A program made the position numbers and the translations under genes. 64,000 nt of DNA from Ornithinimicrobium murale (GTDB lineage: Bacteria; Actinomycetota; Actinomycetes; Actinomycetales; Dermatophilaceae), in the NCBI RefSeq assembly GCF_003352835.1, contig NZ_QLVD01000015.1, positions 1-64,000 on the forward strand, read 5' to 3'. The notes beneath the pieces are model-generated. The model was not told the origin of the DNA. It did not search any database and saw only the letters and a list, made by a program, of their open reading frames with translations. Of this stretch, positions 27,192-34,657 are shown piece after piece; within the stretch, counting starts at the first letter, position 1, and the number at the start of each line of letters is the position of its first letter.

Positions 27192-28172
27192 ATGGATCTG
27201 CTCAGTATTCTCAGCAACTCCTTCCGCGGTGCCCTCGGACCGGAGGCAGCCATCTACGCGCTGGCCGCGGTCGGACTCAACATGCACTTCGGCTACACCG
27301 GCCTGCTCAACTTCGGTCAGGTCGGCTTCATGCTCGTGGGCGCCTACGGCACCGCGGTGCCGGTGGTGGCCTGGGGTCTCCCACTGTGGGTCGGCATCCT
27401 CATCGGCATCGCCTGTGCGATCGTCCTGGCCCTCCTCCTCGGTGTGCCGACCCTGCGGTTGCGAGGGGACTACCTCGCGATCGCGACGATCGCCGCGGCG
27501 GAGGTACTTCGCTACATCTATCGGTCCGAGTGGGCCGAACCGCTGACCGGCGGCGTCTTCGGCATCACCCAGTTCGCCAACGACTTCTACGACCTCAACC
27601 CCTACAGCAGTCGACTGGACCTGGGGTGGCTGAGCTTCTCACCGACGGCGTTATGGGTGATGACGGTCGGCTGGGGAGCGACGTTCCTGGCCTGCGGCCT
27701 GGTCGCCCTGCTGATCCACTCGCCATGGGGTCGGGTCCTGCGATCCGTCCGGGAGGACGAGCAGGCGGCCCGCAGCCTCGGCAAGAACATCTTCAGCTAC
27801 AAGATGCAGAGCCTGATCATCGGCGGTGTGCTCGGTGCACTGGCCGGCTCGCTGATGGCGATCAACACCCAGGCCCTCACACCCGATGTCTTCATGCCGA
27901 TCCTGACCTTCTATCTCTGGACCATCATGATCCTGGGTGGGGCCAGTCGGATCATGGGTCCAGTCGTCGGTGCGATCGTCTTCTGGTTCCTCCTGACCTT
28001 CCTCGACTCATTCCTCCGCCAGATCATCGGGGACGGGTTGATCGGGCTGGAGAGCAGTGATGTGGGAGCGATCCGGTTCGCGGCGGTCGGCCTCGGCCTG
28101 ATGCTGCTGATGATGTTCCGCCCAGCGGGTCTGCTGGGCAACCAGAAGGAGTTGCGCCTCGATGTCCGGTGA
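27192..28172 (+). CDS. livM: Branched-chain amino-acid type ABC permease LivM
   Basis: Second permease subunit (326 residues), paired with LivH in the membrane. Family motifs: 'NMHFGYTGLLNFGQVGFMLVGAY', 'RLRGDYLAIATIAAAEVLRY', 'SPWGRVLRSVREDEQAARSLGKN', 'GGVLGALAGSLMAINTQ' and the C-terminal 'LMLLMMFRPAGLLG'. ATG with GGAGAGA upstream, 13 bp after livH. The end overlaps livG by 11 bp. The pair transports branched-chain or related amino acids, amides or urea in known systems; the substrate here is undetermined. Confidence 0.93.
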   Translation: MDLLSILSNSFRGALGPEAAIYALAAVGLNMHFGYTGLLNFGQVGFMLVGAYGTAVPVVAWGLPLWVGILIGIACAIVLALLLGVPTLRLRGDYLAIATIAAAEVLRYIYRSEWAEPLTGGVFGITQFANDFYDLNPYSSRLDLGWLSFSPTALWVMTVGWGATFLACGLVALLIHSPWGRVLRSVREDEQAARSLGKNIFSYKMQSLIIGGVLGALAGSLMAINTQALTPDVFMPILTFYLWTIMILGGASRIMGPVVGAIVFWFLLTFLDSFLRQIIGDGLIGLESSDVGAIRFAAVGLGLMLLMMFRPAGLLGNQKELRLDVR

Positions 28173-29109
28173 CCAGGAGCGGCACGAGCTCGAGCCCGAT
28201 GTGCTGGCCGAGCGCGCCGAGCTCGTCGATGCAGAGCATGACCTGGGAGAGCAGGAGCTCTCCGTCGGGGCCCGCCGTGCGGCGGAGGCCCTCACCGGAG
28301 TCGCGCCGGAGCCGGGCGTGGCCAAGCCCGATGCGATCCTGGTCGCGGACGGGGTGGTGCGCCAATTCGGGGGCCTCACCGCCGTCGACGTGGAGCACCT
28401 CGAGGTGCAGCGGGGCACGATCACGGCGCTGATCGGCCCCAACGGGGCGGGCAAGTCCACCTTCTTCAACCTGGTCAGTGGCTTTGACAGCCCGACCCGC
28501 GGGAAATGGTCCTTCAACGGCACCGACATCACCCAGCTCGCGGCGCACAAGATCGCGCGGCGCGGCATGGTGCGCACCTTCCAGCTGACCAAGGCGCTGA
28601 TGCGTCTGACGACCCTGGAGAACGTCATGCTCGGCGCCACCGGCCAGGGCGGTGAGAGTCTGTGGCGGGCCCCGCTGCGGTTCCTGTGGCGCGCGCAGGA
28701 GCGGGACAACGTCACGCGTGCCGAGGAGCTGTTGGAGCGGTTCAACCTGACCCACATGCGCGATGAGTTCGCCGGCACTATGTCCGGCGGGCAGCGCAAG
28801 CTGCTCGAGATGGCCAGGGCGCTCATGGTCCAGCCCGACCTGGTGATGCTGGATGAGCCGATGGCCGGCGTCAACCCGGCCCTGACCCAGTCGCTGCTCG
28901 GGCACATCCAGGCACTCCGGGACGAGGGCGTCACGATCGTGCTCGTCGAGCACGATATGGACGTGATCATGTCGATCAGCGACTGGGTGATCTGCTTCGC
29001 CGAGGGCCGGGTCATTGCCGAGGGGCGACCGGATGACATCCGGCGCGACCGAGCCGTGATCGATGCCTATCTGGGCGCCCGCCGCAGCCTGAAGGAGGAC
29101 CCGCAGTGA
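28162..29109 (+). CDS. livG: Branched-chain amino-acid type ABC ATPase LivG
   Basis: ATPase of 315 residues. The ATPase domain from about residue 58 has Walker A 'GPNGAGKST', signature 'MSGGQRKLLE' and Walker B 'LVMLDEPMAGVN'. The LivG/BCA C-terminal segment ('RPDDIRRDRAVIDAYLG') is present. An acidic, charged N-terminal extension of about 57 residues, with no known domain, precedes it; LivG is usually near 255 residues. ATG lies inside the end of livM (11-bp overlap). An internal start nearer the domain cannot be excluded, but no better ribosome-binding site is visible. Confidence 0.92.
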   Translation: MSGDQERHELEPDVLAERAELVDAEHDLGEQELSVGARRAAEALTGVAPEPGVAKPDAILVADGVVRQFGGLTAVDVEHLEVQRGTITALIGPNGAGKSTFFNLVSGFDSPTRGKWSFNGTDITQLAAHKIARRGMVRTFQLTKALMRLTTLENVMLGATGQGGESLWRAPLRFLWRAQERDNVTRAEELLERFNLTHMRDEFAGTMSGGQRKLLEMARALMVQPDLVMLDEPMAGVNPALTQSLLGHIQALRDEGVTIVLVEHDMDVIMSISDWVICFAEGRVIAEGRPDDIRRDRAVIDAYLGARRSLKEDPQ

Positions 29110-29993
29110 GCACCGGCACAGAGAACAACGCCCCAGAGAAGAACGGCCCAGAGAACAACGGCCCAGAGAACAACGGCCCAGACGCTGGGAGCACCGACGC
29201 CACGAGCCCTCACGGCACGGGCCCTCATGGCACGAGCCCTCATGGGACGAGCACCGGCACCACGGAGCCGCTGCTGTCGTGCACGGACCTGGTGTCCGGC
29301 TATATCCCCGAGGTCGACATCCTCACCGGCTGCAGCGTCCACGTCGACCGCGGCGAACTGGTCGGCATCATCGGGCCCAACGGCGCGGGCAAGTCGACCC
29401 TGATCAAGACCCTCTTCGGGTTGGTCCCGGTCCGGTCGGGGGTCGTCACGCTGCACCACGAGGACATCACCTCCGCCCCGGCCCACCGGCTGGTGGCCTC
29501 GGGCGTGGGCTATGTCCCGCAGAACAACAACGTCTTCCCGTCCCTCACTGTCGAGGAGAACCTCGAGATGGGGATGTTCGTGCGGCCCAAGGACTTCGCG
29601 GAGCGCTTCGCCCGCGTGAGCGAACTCTTTGAGCTGCTGGCCGACCGCCGGCGCCAGAAGGCCGGCTCGCTGTCCGGCGGTGAGCGTCAGGTGGTCGCGA
29701 TGGGCCGCGCCCTGATGACCGACCCCAAGGTGCTCTTCCTGGACGAGCCGTCGGCCGGGCTCTCCCCCCTGATGCAGGACAGCGTCTTCGAGGCGGTCAA
29801 CACCATCAACGACTCCGGTGTCTCGATCCTGATGGTCGAGCAGAACGCCCGGCAGTGCCTGGACATCTCCGACCGGGCCTACGTGCTCGACCAGGGCAAG
29901 GACGCCTACACCGGCACCGGGGAGGAGCTCGCGACCGACCCCAAGGTCATCGAGCTGTATCTCGGCACGCTCGCGCACATCGACGAGCAGTAG
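29106..29993 (+). CDS. livF: Branched-chain amino-acid type ABC ATPase LivF
   Basis: Second ATPase of the importer (295 residues). Walker A 'GPNGAGKST', signature 'LSGGERQVVAMGRAL', Walker B 'VLFLDEPSAGLS'; the LivF end 'YLGTLAHI' is present. The first about 52 residues are low-complexity: repeats of Glu-Asn-Asn-Gly-Pro followed by Pro-His-Gly-Thr-Ser repeats, encoded by two 15-bp tandem repeats. LivF proteins normally start at the ATPase fold. The GTG overlaps the livG stop by 4 bp, which makes the extended start likely. A strong hairpin follows the stop. Confidence 0.92.
   Translation: MSTGTENNAPEKNGPENNGPENNGPDAGSTDATSPHGTGPHGTSPHGTSTGTTEPLLSCTDLVSGYIPEVDILTGCSVHVDRGELVGIIGPNGAGKSTLIKTLFGLVPVRSGVVTLHHEDITSAPAHRLVASGVGYVPQNNNVFPSLTVEENLEMGMFVRPKDFAERFARVSELFELLADRRRQKAGSLSGGERQVVAMGRALMTDPKVLFLDEPSAGLSPLMQDSVFEAVNTINDSGVSILMVEQNARQCLDISDRAYVLDQGKDAYTGTGEELATDPKVIELYLGTLAHIDEQ
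29121..29248 (+). repeat. Two 15-bp tandem repeats coding the LivF N-terminus
   Basis: Four units of GAGAACAACGGCCCA with small changes (29121-29180), then three units of GAGCCCTCATGGCAC type (29204-29248). The unit length is a multiple of three, so copy number can change without a frameshift. They encode the ENNGP and SPHGT runs. Confidence 0.85.
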
Positions 29994-30011
29994 AACCAGC
30001 AGCACGACGAC

Positions 30012-30047
30012 CGCCGGCCCGGCCCCCTGAGGGGGACCGGGCCGGCG
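30012..30047. terminator. Bidirectional hairpin terminator between livF and the binding-protein gene
   Basis: A long GC stem (CGCCGGCCCGG with CCGGGCCGGCG, continued by CCCCC/GGGGG with one bulge) and a TGA loop. It sits 18 bp after the livF stop and 31 bp before the stop of the convergent binding-protein gene, so it can serve both. Confidence 0.8.
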
Positions 30048-30078
30048 CTGTTATGTGCGGTGGAGCTCCCGCGGTAGG

Positions 30079-31455
30079 TCAGCCCTCCGGGTTGGACTCG
30101 ACAGTCTCGAGCGACTCGAACTCGCCGGCGTCGTTGAAGCCGTAGACCTCGATGGTGGCCTTGCCCGGCTCACCCACATCGGTGAAGTCCAGCGGACCAC
30201 TGGCGCCGTTGTAGTCGATGTCCTCGCCCTCCTCGAGCAGACCCTTGCACTCCTCGTAGGAGGTGCAGGCCGTGCCCTCGATGGTCACGTCGTTCACGGC
30301 CTCAGCGACGTCCGCCGGGTCTGCCGACTGGGCAGCCTCCGCGGCCAGCGCGATCGTCACCGCACAGTCATAAACCTGCGGGGCGAACTGGGTGTTGTCA
30401 CCCAGCGCCGGGTCGAACTCTCCCAGCGACGTCATGAAGTCATCGCTCGCCGCGGAGGCGGGAGCCGTGCCCTTCATGCCGGCCAGGATGGCCGGGTTGC
30501 CCTCGTCAACCAGGCTGCCCAACTCGGGGTTGCGCATACCGTCCGCACCGTAGAAGCCATAGTCGGCCGGGGTGATGCCCTGCTCGATCAGGCCCTGGAT
30601 GATCTGCACGGACTCCTCGAAGCCGACGATGACCACGGCGTCGGGGTTGGCCGAGACGACCGCCTGGACGGTGCCGTCATACTGCTGGGCGACCGGGTCG
30701 TAGGTCTCGTTGACCGACACCGTGGCGCCCTGGTTCTCCAGCGCCTCGGCCGTGGCGTTGGCCAGGCCGCGACCGTAGTCGTCGGCGCGGGCCACGATGG
30801 CCACGTTGCTCCAGCCGTCGTTGACGATGGTGTTGGCCAGCACCGGCCCCTGGAGCGCGTCCGAGGGAGCGGTGCGGAAGTAGAAGCCGCCGTCGTCATA
30901 GTCGGTGAAGGTCGGAGCAGTGTTGGAGCCCGAGCACTGCAGGACGCCGGCACCGGTGATCCGGTCGATGACATCCAGCGAACGGCCGGAGGCTGCGGCA
31001 CCGACGATGGCCGTCGGGTTCTCGGCGAGGACCCGGTCGGCCGAGGCCTGCACGACGGTGGCCTGGTCGCCCTCGTCACCGCCGATGGCCGCCGGGACCT
31101 CGGACCCGAGCACGCCGCCCGCGGCGTTGATGTCCTCGATCGCCATGTTCAGGGCGCTGATCTGGGGCGGGCCCAGGTAGGCGAGGGCGCCGGTCTCGGG
31201 GAAGAGATAGCCGAACTTGAACTCCCCGGCCTCACCACCGGTCCCGGGCGCGTCGGTCTCCATGGAGCCGTCGTCGGTGCCGGTCTCGGTGTCCGTGTCC
31301 TCGGTCTCGTCCTCGGACTCGGAACCGGTGTCCTCGGTTTCCTCGGCTGCTGGTGCGTCGTCCTCCGGCTCGTCCTCGCCGTTGCCGCCGCACGCGGTCA
31401 GCAGGGCGACGGCCGACAGGACGGCTGCCGCCTTGAAGTGTGTCCTTCTACGCAT
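30079..31455 (-). CDS. livK: Branched-chain amino-acid type ABC substrate-binding lipoprotein
   Basis: A 458-residue lipoprotein: signal peptide with lipobox 'LTAC' (Cys22), a very acidic Glu/Asp/Thr linker (about residues 25-75), then a type I periplasmic-binding fold ('FKFGYLFPETGALAYLGPPQ', 'DINAAGGVLG', 'AIVGAAASGRSLDVID', 'YGRGLANATAEAL', 'VIVGFEESVQIIQGLI'). It is the likely binding protein for LivHMGF, whose operon runs toward it from the other side. Opposite orientation gives it separate control. ATG start with GAGAGGGAA upstream. Ligand unknown: the family includes leucine, amide, urea and aromatic binders. Confidence 0.9.
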   Translation of the reverse strand: MRRRTHFKAAAVLSAVALLTACGGNGEDEPEDDAPAAEETEDTGSESEDETEDTDTETGTDDGSMETDAPGTGGEAGEFKFGYLFPETGALAYLGPPQISALNMAIEDINAAGGVLGSEVPAAIGGDEGDQATVVQASADRVLAENPTAIVGAAASGRSLDVIDRITGAGVLQCSGSNTAPTFTDYDDGGFYFRTAPSDALQGPVLANTIVNDGWSNVAIVARADDYGRGLANATAEALENQGATVSVNETYDPVAQQYDGTVQAVVSANPDAVVIVGFEESVQIIQGLIEQGITPADYGFYGADGMRNPELGSLVDEGNPAILAGMKGTAPASAASDDFMTSLGEFDPALGDNTQFAPQVYDCAVTIALAAEAAQSADPADVAEAVNDVTIEGTACTSYEECKGLLEEGEDIDYNGASGPLDFTDVGEPGKATIEVYGFNDAGEFESLETVESNPEG

Positions 31456-31535
31456 CGGTTCCCTCTCGACGTGTGGCCCGCGTCACGGGCCGGTGATGGC
31501 GCCACACTAATGGTGGAAGGGCCTGCTGTGGGGTT

Positions 31536-31554
31536 CTGTGACCGTACTGTGACC
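31536..31554 (-). promoter_or_regulatory. Paired TGTGACC motif upstream of the binding-protein gene
   Basis: On the forward strand CTGTGACC occurs twice, 11 bp (one helical turn) apart, about 80-100 bp before the start codon. Read on the gene strand these are GGTCACAG. A GGTCACA copy also lies before livH. A possible operator shared by both parts of the transporter; the regulator is unknown. Confidence 0.4.
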
Positions 31555-31593
31555 CGCGATCTTCTCCCGTGCCCGACCGCCCAACACGGCCAC

Positions 31594-32475
31594 CTACTGT
31601 TTGCGGCACACAAAGATCGCGGTGCCCGGGACCAGTTCGCCCCGCAACCGGCTCCAGCCACCCCACTCATGGTCGGCCTGGTCCGGCCATTCCGGCTCCA
31701 CGACGTCGAGGAGGGTGAGCCCAGCGCCCACGATCTCGCGGACCCGGTCACCCAGGGTGCGATGGTGCTCGGTGTAGGTGGCGCGTCCCTGCGCGTCCTG
31801 CTCGACATAGGGTCGACGGTCGAAGTAGGAGGAACGCACCGTCAGCCCCGCCTCGCCCGGCACATCCGGCAGGGCCCACCGGATCGGGTGGGTGACCGAG
31901 AAGACCAGGCGACCGCCTGGCCGCAGCACCCGGGACACCTCGCGGAGCACCTCCGCGGAGTCGGCGACGAACGGCAGCGCCCCGTAGGCCGAGAAGACGA
32001 CGTCGAAGGCGTCGCCAGCAAAGGGCAGCCGGGCGGCGTCGCACTGGATGTATGCCGAGGGGCCGGGTGCGCCGGCTCCCTCGCCGAGGCGACGGGCAGC
32101 ATCCACGTGACGCCCCTGGGCCAGCATGCCGGCAGAGATATCGGTGGCGACCGCGCGGGCCCCCTGACCGGCGCACCAGCGACTGCCCTGGGCCGCGCCC
32201 GCGCCGAACTCCAGGACGTCGCGCCCCGTGAGATCGCCCAGCAGCCGCAGGTCGGTCTCGTAGACTCCCTCCGGTCCCCACATGAGGGCGGCGTCGCCCA
32301 GGACCGTGCGGTGCTCGGCGTAGTAGGAGCTCGCCTCGCCGTCCCACCAGGACCGGTTCGCGGCCGCGCTCTCTGGCTGGCCCACGGACCTCCGCGCCAC
32401 GGTCTCCGCCGGCCCCACGGCATACGGCGACTCCGGTGGGGGATCTGCGGGACAGGCAGGGGGGGTCGTGCTCAT
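31594..32475 (-). CDS. Class I SAM-dependent methyltransferase
   Basis: A 293-residue Rossmann methyltransferase of the Methyltransf_11/25 group. SAM motif I 'VLEFGAGAAQGSRW', motif II acidic 'VATDISAGML', then 'CDAARLPFAGDAFDVVFSAYG' and 'LREVSRVLRPGGRLVFSVTHP'. The Pro/Ala-rich N-terminus (about 45 residues) is unconserved. The ATG at 32475 has a -10-like CAGACT 6 nt upstream, which favours it over starts further upstream that would run into the rpsA promoter. The acceptor is unknown; similar enzymes are annotated generically in actinobacteria. It is divergent from rpsA. Confidence 0.85.
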   Translation of the reverse strand: MSTTPPACPADPPPESPYAVGPAETVARRSVGQPESAAANRSWWDGEASSYYAEHRTVLGDAALMWGPEGVYETDLRLLGDLTGRDVLEFGAGAAQGSRWCAGQGARAVATDISAGMLAQGRHVDAARRLGEGAGAPGPSAYIQCDAARLPFAGDAFDVVFSAYGALPFVADSAEVLREVSRVLRPGGRLVFSVTHPIRWALPDVPGEAGLTVRSSYFDRRPYVEQDAQGRATYTEHHRTLGDRVREIVGAGLTLLDVVEPEWPDQADHEWGGWSRLRGELVPGTAIFVCRKQ

Positions 32476-32481
32476 GGGCGC

Positions 32482-32487
32482 AGTCTG
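32482..32487 (-). promoter_or_regulatory. -10-like element of a leaderless promoter (methyltransferase gene)
   Basis: CAGACT on the minus strand, 6 nt before the ATG. The same hexamer and spacing occur before the SDR gene at 36261. Confidence 0.4.
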
Positions 32488-32492
32488 CCGGA

Positions 32493-32522
32493 TTGACCCC
32501 CGGTGGCGCGCACGGGTAAGGT
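32493..32522 (+). promoter_or_regulatory. rpsA promoter
   Basis: TTGACC (32493) and TAAGGT (32517) are separated by 18 bp, close to the housekeeping sigma consensus. Transcription would start near 32529, giving a leader of about 115 nt before the rpsA ATG. It points away from the divergent methyltransferase gene. Confidence 0.6.
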
Positions 32523-32643
32523 GGGTCTGCGCGTCGCGTGCATTCGCGCGTGCCCCAGCACAATATCTGTCCATCTCGGACGGGTCGCCGTCATGGCGCG
32601 GCCCCGTCCACACTGCTTGTCCACACTACGGAGCCCCTACTAC

Positions 32644-34158
32644 ATGACTGCAACTGCGCCTGAGAAGGCCATCTCCCAGATCGCGATCAACGACATCGGG
32701 TCTGAGGAAGAACTCCTCGCAGCGATCGACGCCACGATCAAGAACTTCAACGACGGCGACATCGTCGAGGGTGTCATCGTCAAGGTCGACCGCGACGAGG
32801 TCCTGCTCGACATCGGCTACAAGACCGAGGGCGTCATCCCGTCCCGCGAGCTGGCCATCAAGCACGACGTCGACCCTTCCGAGGTTGTCAACGTCGGCGA
32901 CGAGGTCGAGGCCCTAGTCCTCCAGAAGGAGGACAAGGAAGGCCGCCTGATCCTGTCCAAGAAGCGTGCGCAGTACGAGCGCGCCTGGGGCTCCATCGAG
33001 CAGGTCAAGGAAGAGGACGGCGTTGTCACCGGCACCGTTATCGAGGTCGTCAAGGGCGGCCTCATCCTGGACATCGGCCTGCGCGGCTTCCTCCCCGCCT
33101 CCCTCGTCGAGATGCGGCGCGTCCGCGACCTGCAGCCCTATGTCGGCCAGCAGATCGAGGCCAAGATCATCGAGCTGGACAAGAACCGCAACAACGTGGT
33201 CCTGTCCCGCCGCGCGTGGCTGGAGCAGACCCAGTCCGAGGTCCGCACCACCTTCCTCAAGGAGCTGGCCAAGGGGCAGGTCCGCTCCGGTGTCGTCAGC
33301 AGCATCGTCAACTTCGGTGCGTTCGTCGACCTGGGTGGCGGCGTGGACGGCCTGGTGCACGTCTCCGAGCTGTCCTGGAAGCACATCGACAACCCGGGTG
33401 AGGTCGTCGAGGTCGGCGACGAGGTTACCGTCGAGGTCCTGGACGTCGACATGGACCGCGAGCGTGTCTCCCTGTCGCTGAAGGCGACCCAGGAGGACCC
33501 GTGGCAGCACTTCGCCCGCACCCATGCCATCGGCCAGGTCGTGCCCGGCAAGGTCACCAAGCTGGTGCCCTTCGGCGCGTTCGTGCGTGTCGAGGACGGC
33601 ATCGAGGGTCTGGTCCACATCTCCGAGCTGGCCGAGCGCCACGTGGAGCTGCCGGAGCAGGTCGTCACCGTGGGCTCCGACATCTTCGTCAAGGTCATCG
33701 ACATCGACCTGGAGCGTCGTCGCATCTCGCTGTCGCTGAAGCAGGCCAACGAGGCCGTCGCGGCCGAGTTCGACCCGACCCTCTACGGCATGGCAGCCGA
33801 GTACGACGAGGAGGGGAACTACAAGTACCCCGAGGGCTTCGACGCCGAGGCGCAGGAGTGGATGGAGGGCTTCGAGGCCCAGCGCGAGAAGTGGGAGAAG
33901 GAGTACGCCGACGCCCACGAGCGCTACGAGGCGCACAAGGCGCAGGTCGAGGCCGCTTCGGAGGCCGAGGAGAGCGCCGGGGAGTCCGCGGACACCGCGA
34001 CCACCTACTCCTCGGGCAGCAGCTCGAGCAGCAGCTCTGAGTCCTCTTCCTCCACCGCCTCATCCTCTGCCGCTCCGTCGGCCCCGGTCGAGGCCCAGGG
34101 CACCCTGGCCTCCGACGAGGCTCTCGCCGCACTGCGCGAGAAGCTCACTGGCAACTGA
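32644..34158 (+). CDS. rpsA: 30S ribosomal protein S1
   Basis: A 504-residue RNA-binding protein that helps bring mRNA to the 30S subunit. Four S1 (OB-fold) domains are visible, beginning near residues 35 ('GDIVEGVIVKVDRDEVLLDIG'), 122, 207 ('GQVRSGVVSSIVNFGAFVDLGG') and 293 ('GQVVPGKVTKLVPFGAFVRVED'). This is the actinobacterial four-domain form. The C-terminus is acidic, then strongly Ser-rich (about residues 455-480), and ends in a short conserved helix ('LASDEALAALREKLTGN'). ATG 32644 follows GGAG at long spacing; the frame is open upstream through the promoter. A strong terminator follows. Confidence 0.96.
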   Translation: MTATAPEKAISQIAINDIGSEEELLAAIDATIKNFNDGDIVEGVIVKVDRDEVLLDIGYKTEGVIPSRELAIKHDVDPSEVVNVGDEVEALVLQKEDKEGRLILSKKRAQYERAWGSIEQVKEEDGVVTGTVIEVVKGGLILDIGLRGFLPASLVEMRRVRDLQPYVGQQIEAKIIELDKNRNNVVLSRRAWLEQTQSEVRTTFLKELAKGQVRSGVVSSIVNFGAFVDLGGGVDGLVHVSELSWKHIDNPGEVVEVGDEVTVEVLDVDMDRERVSLSLKATQEDPWQHFARTHAIGQVVPGKVTKLVPFGAFVRVEDGIEGLVHISELAERHVELPEQVVTVGSDIFVKVIDIDLERRRISLSLKQANEAVAAEFDPTLYGMAAEYDEEGNYKYPEGFDAEAQEWMEGFEAQREKWEKEYADAHERYEAHKAQVEAASEAEESAGESADTATTYSSGSSSSSSSESSSSTASSSAAPSAPVEAQGTLASDEALAALREKLTGN

Positions 34159-34204
34159 TTCACGGCTCCGGTCTGACGGTTGACGTCAGGACGGAGTTTG
34201 CCGA

Positions 34205-34237
34205 ACGGCCCGGTTCCCTTCGTGGGAGCCGGGCCGT
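34205..34237 (+). terminator. rpsA terminator hairpin
   Basis: A 14-bp stem (ACGGCCCGGTTCCC with GGGAGCCGGGCCGT, one G-T pair) and a TTCGT loop, 46 bp after the rpsA stop, followed by a T/G-rich stretch (CGTGTGTT). Confidence 0.8.
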
Positions 34238-34287
34238 CGTGTGTTGACATGCTCTTCGTGGCGAATGTGCGCTTCCAGACCGAGGCA

Positions 34288-34316
34288 TTGACGCATCTCG
34301 GCTTCTCCCCTAGCGT
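34288..34316 (+). promoter_or_regulatory. Promoter of the small secreted protein gene
   Basis: TTGACG (34288) and TAGCGT (34311) with a 17-bp spacer, one of the best sigma-A-like promoters in the window. It gives a leader of about 29 nt with GGGGAG before the ATG. A second TTGACA lies at 34243 without a good -10. Confidence 0.6.
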
Positions 34317-34351
34317 GCTTCACATCACAGTCGAACATCTTGGGGAGAATC

Positions 34352-34657
34352 ATGAAGACACGATTGATGGGTGGGCTCTGTGCAGCCTTGCTCATAGCTA
34401 CCCTGTTCCCTGGAGCGGCCCAGGCCGACTCGCGTAGCGGGTCTGTGGTCAACTGCCCGTCAGGATTGCAGGTCAGCGCCTACAGCCGGGCAGATGGTGC
34501 GACCTCGCAGAGGCACACGTACTACTCGACCGGCGGCGGGAGCGCCACATACTGGCGGGGGTCTTACATCCACGCATCAGAAAGCCCGTATCAGGGGGCT
34601 TCGAACCTGTGGGAAGCCAACGCCACGATCAACGTGTGGAGCAACAGCTGCCTGTGA
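34352..34657 (+). CDS. Small secreted protein with two cysteines, unknown function
   Basis: I do not recognise the family. It is 101 residues with a clear Sec signal peptide and cleavage after 'AQA' (about residue 25). The mature 76-residue part is polar and rich in Ser, Tyr, Gly and Asn, with one cysteine near each end ('VNCPSG', 'SNSCL'), so a single disulfide could close the chain. ATG with GGGGAG 6 nt upstream and its own promoter. The stop overlaps the GTG of a lipoprotein gene by 4 bp, so the two are co-expressed. Base composition is more AT-rich than the neighbours. A small secreted toxin, bacteriocin-like peptide or surface ligand is possible, but no homology supports any of these. 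Confidence 0.7.
   Translation: MKTRLMGGLCAALLIATLFPGAAQADSRSGSVVNCPSGLQVSAYSRADGATSQRHTYYSTGGGSATYWRGSYIHASESPYQGASNLWEANATINVWSNSCL

Noticed and set aside
30055..32496. A plus-strand open frame of about 800 codons opposite the binding-protein and methyltransferase genes
   Set aside because: Both minus-strand genes have clear domains, motifs and signals. The plus-strand translation is low in complexity and crosses the intergenic region.
34352..34657. Assignment of the small secreted protein to the lactococcin 972 bacteriocin family
   Set aside because: Size and secretion fit, but the family glycine/tryptophan pattern is not clearly present, and the usual membrane protein and ABC transporter partners are absent.
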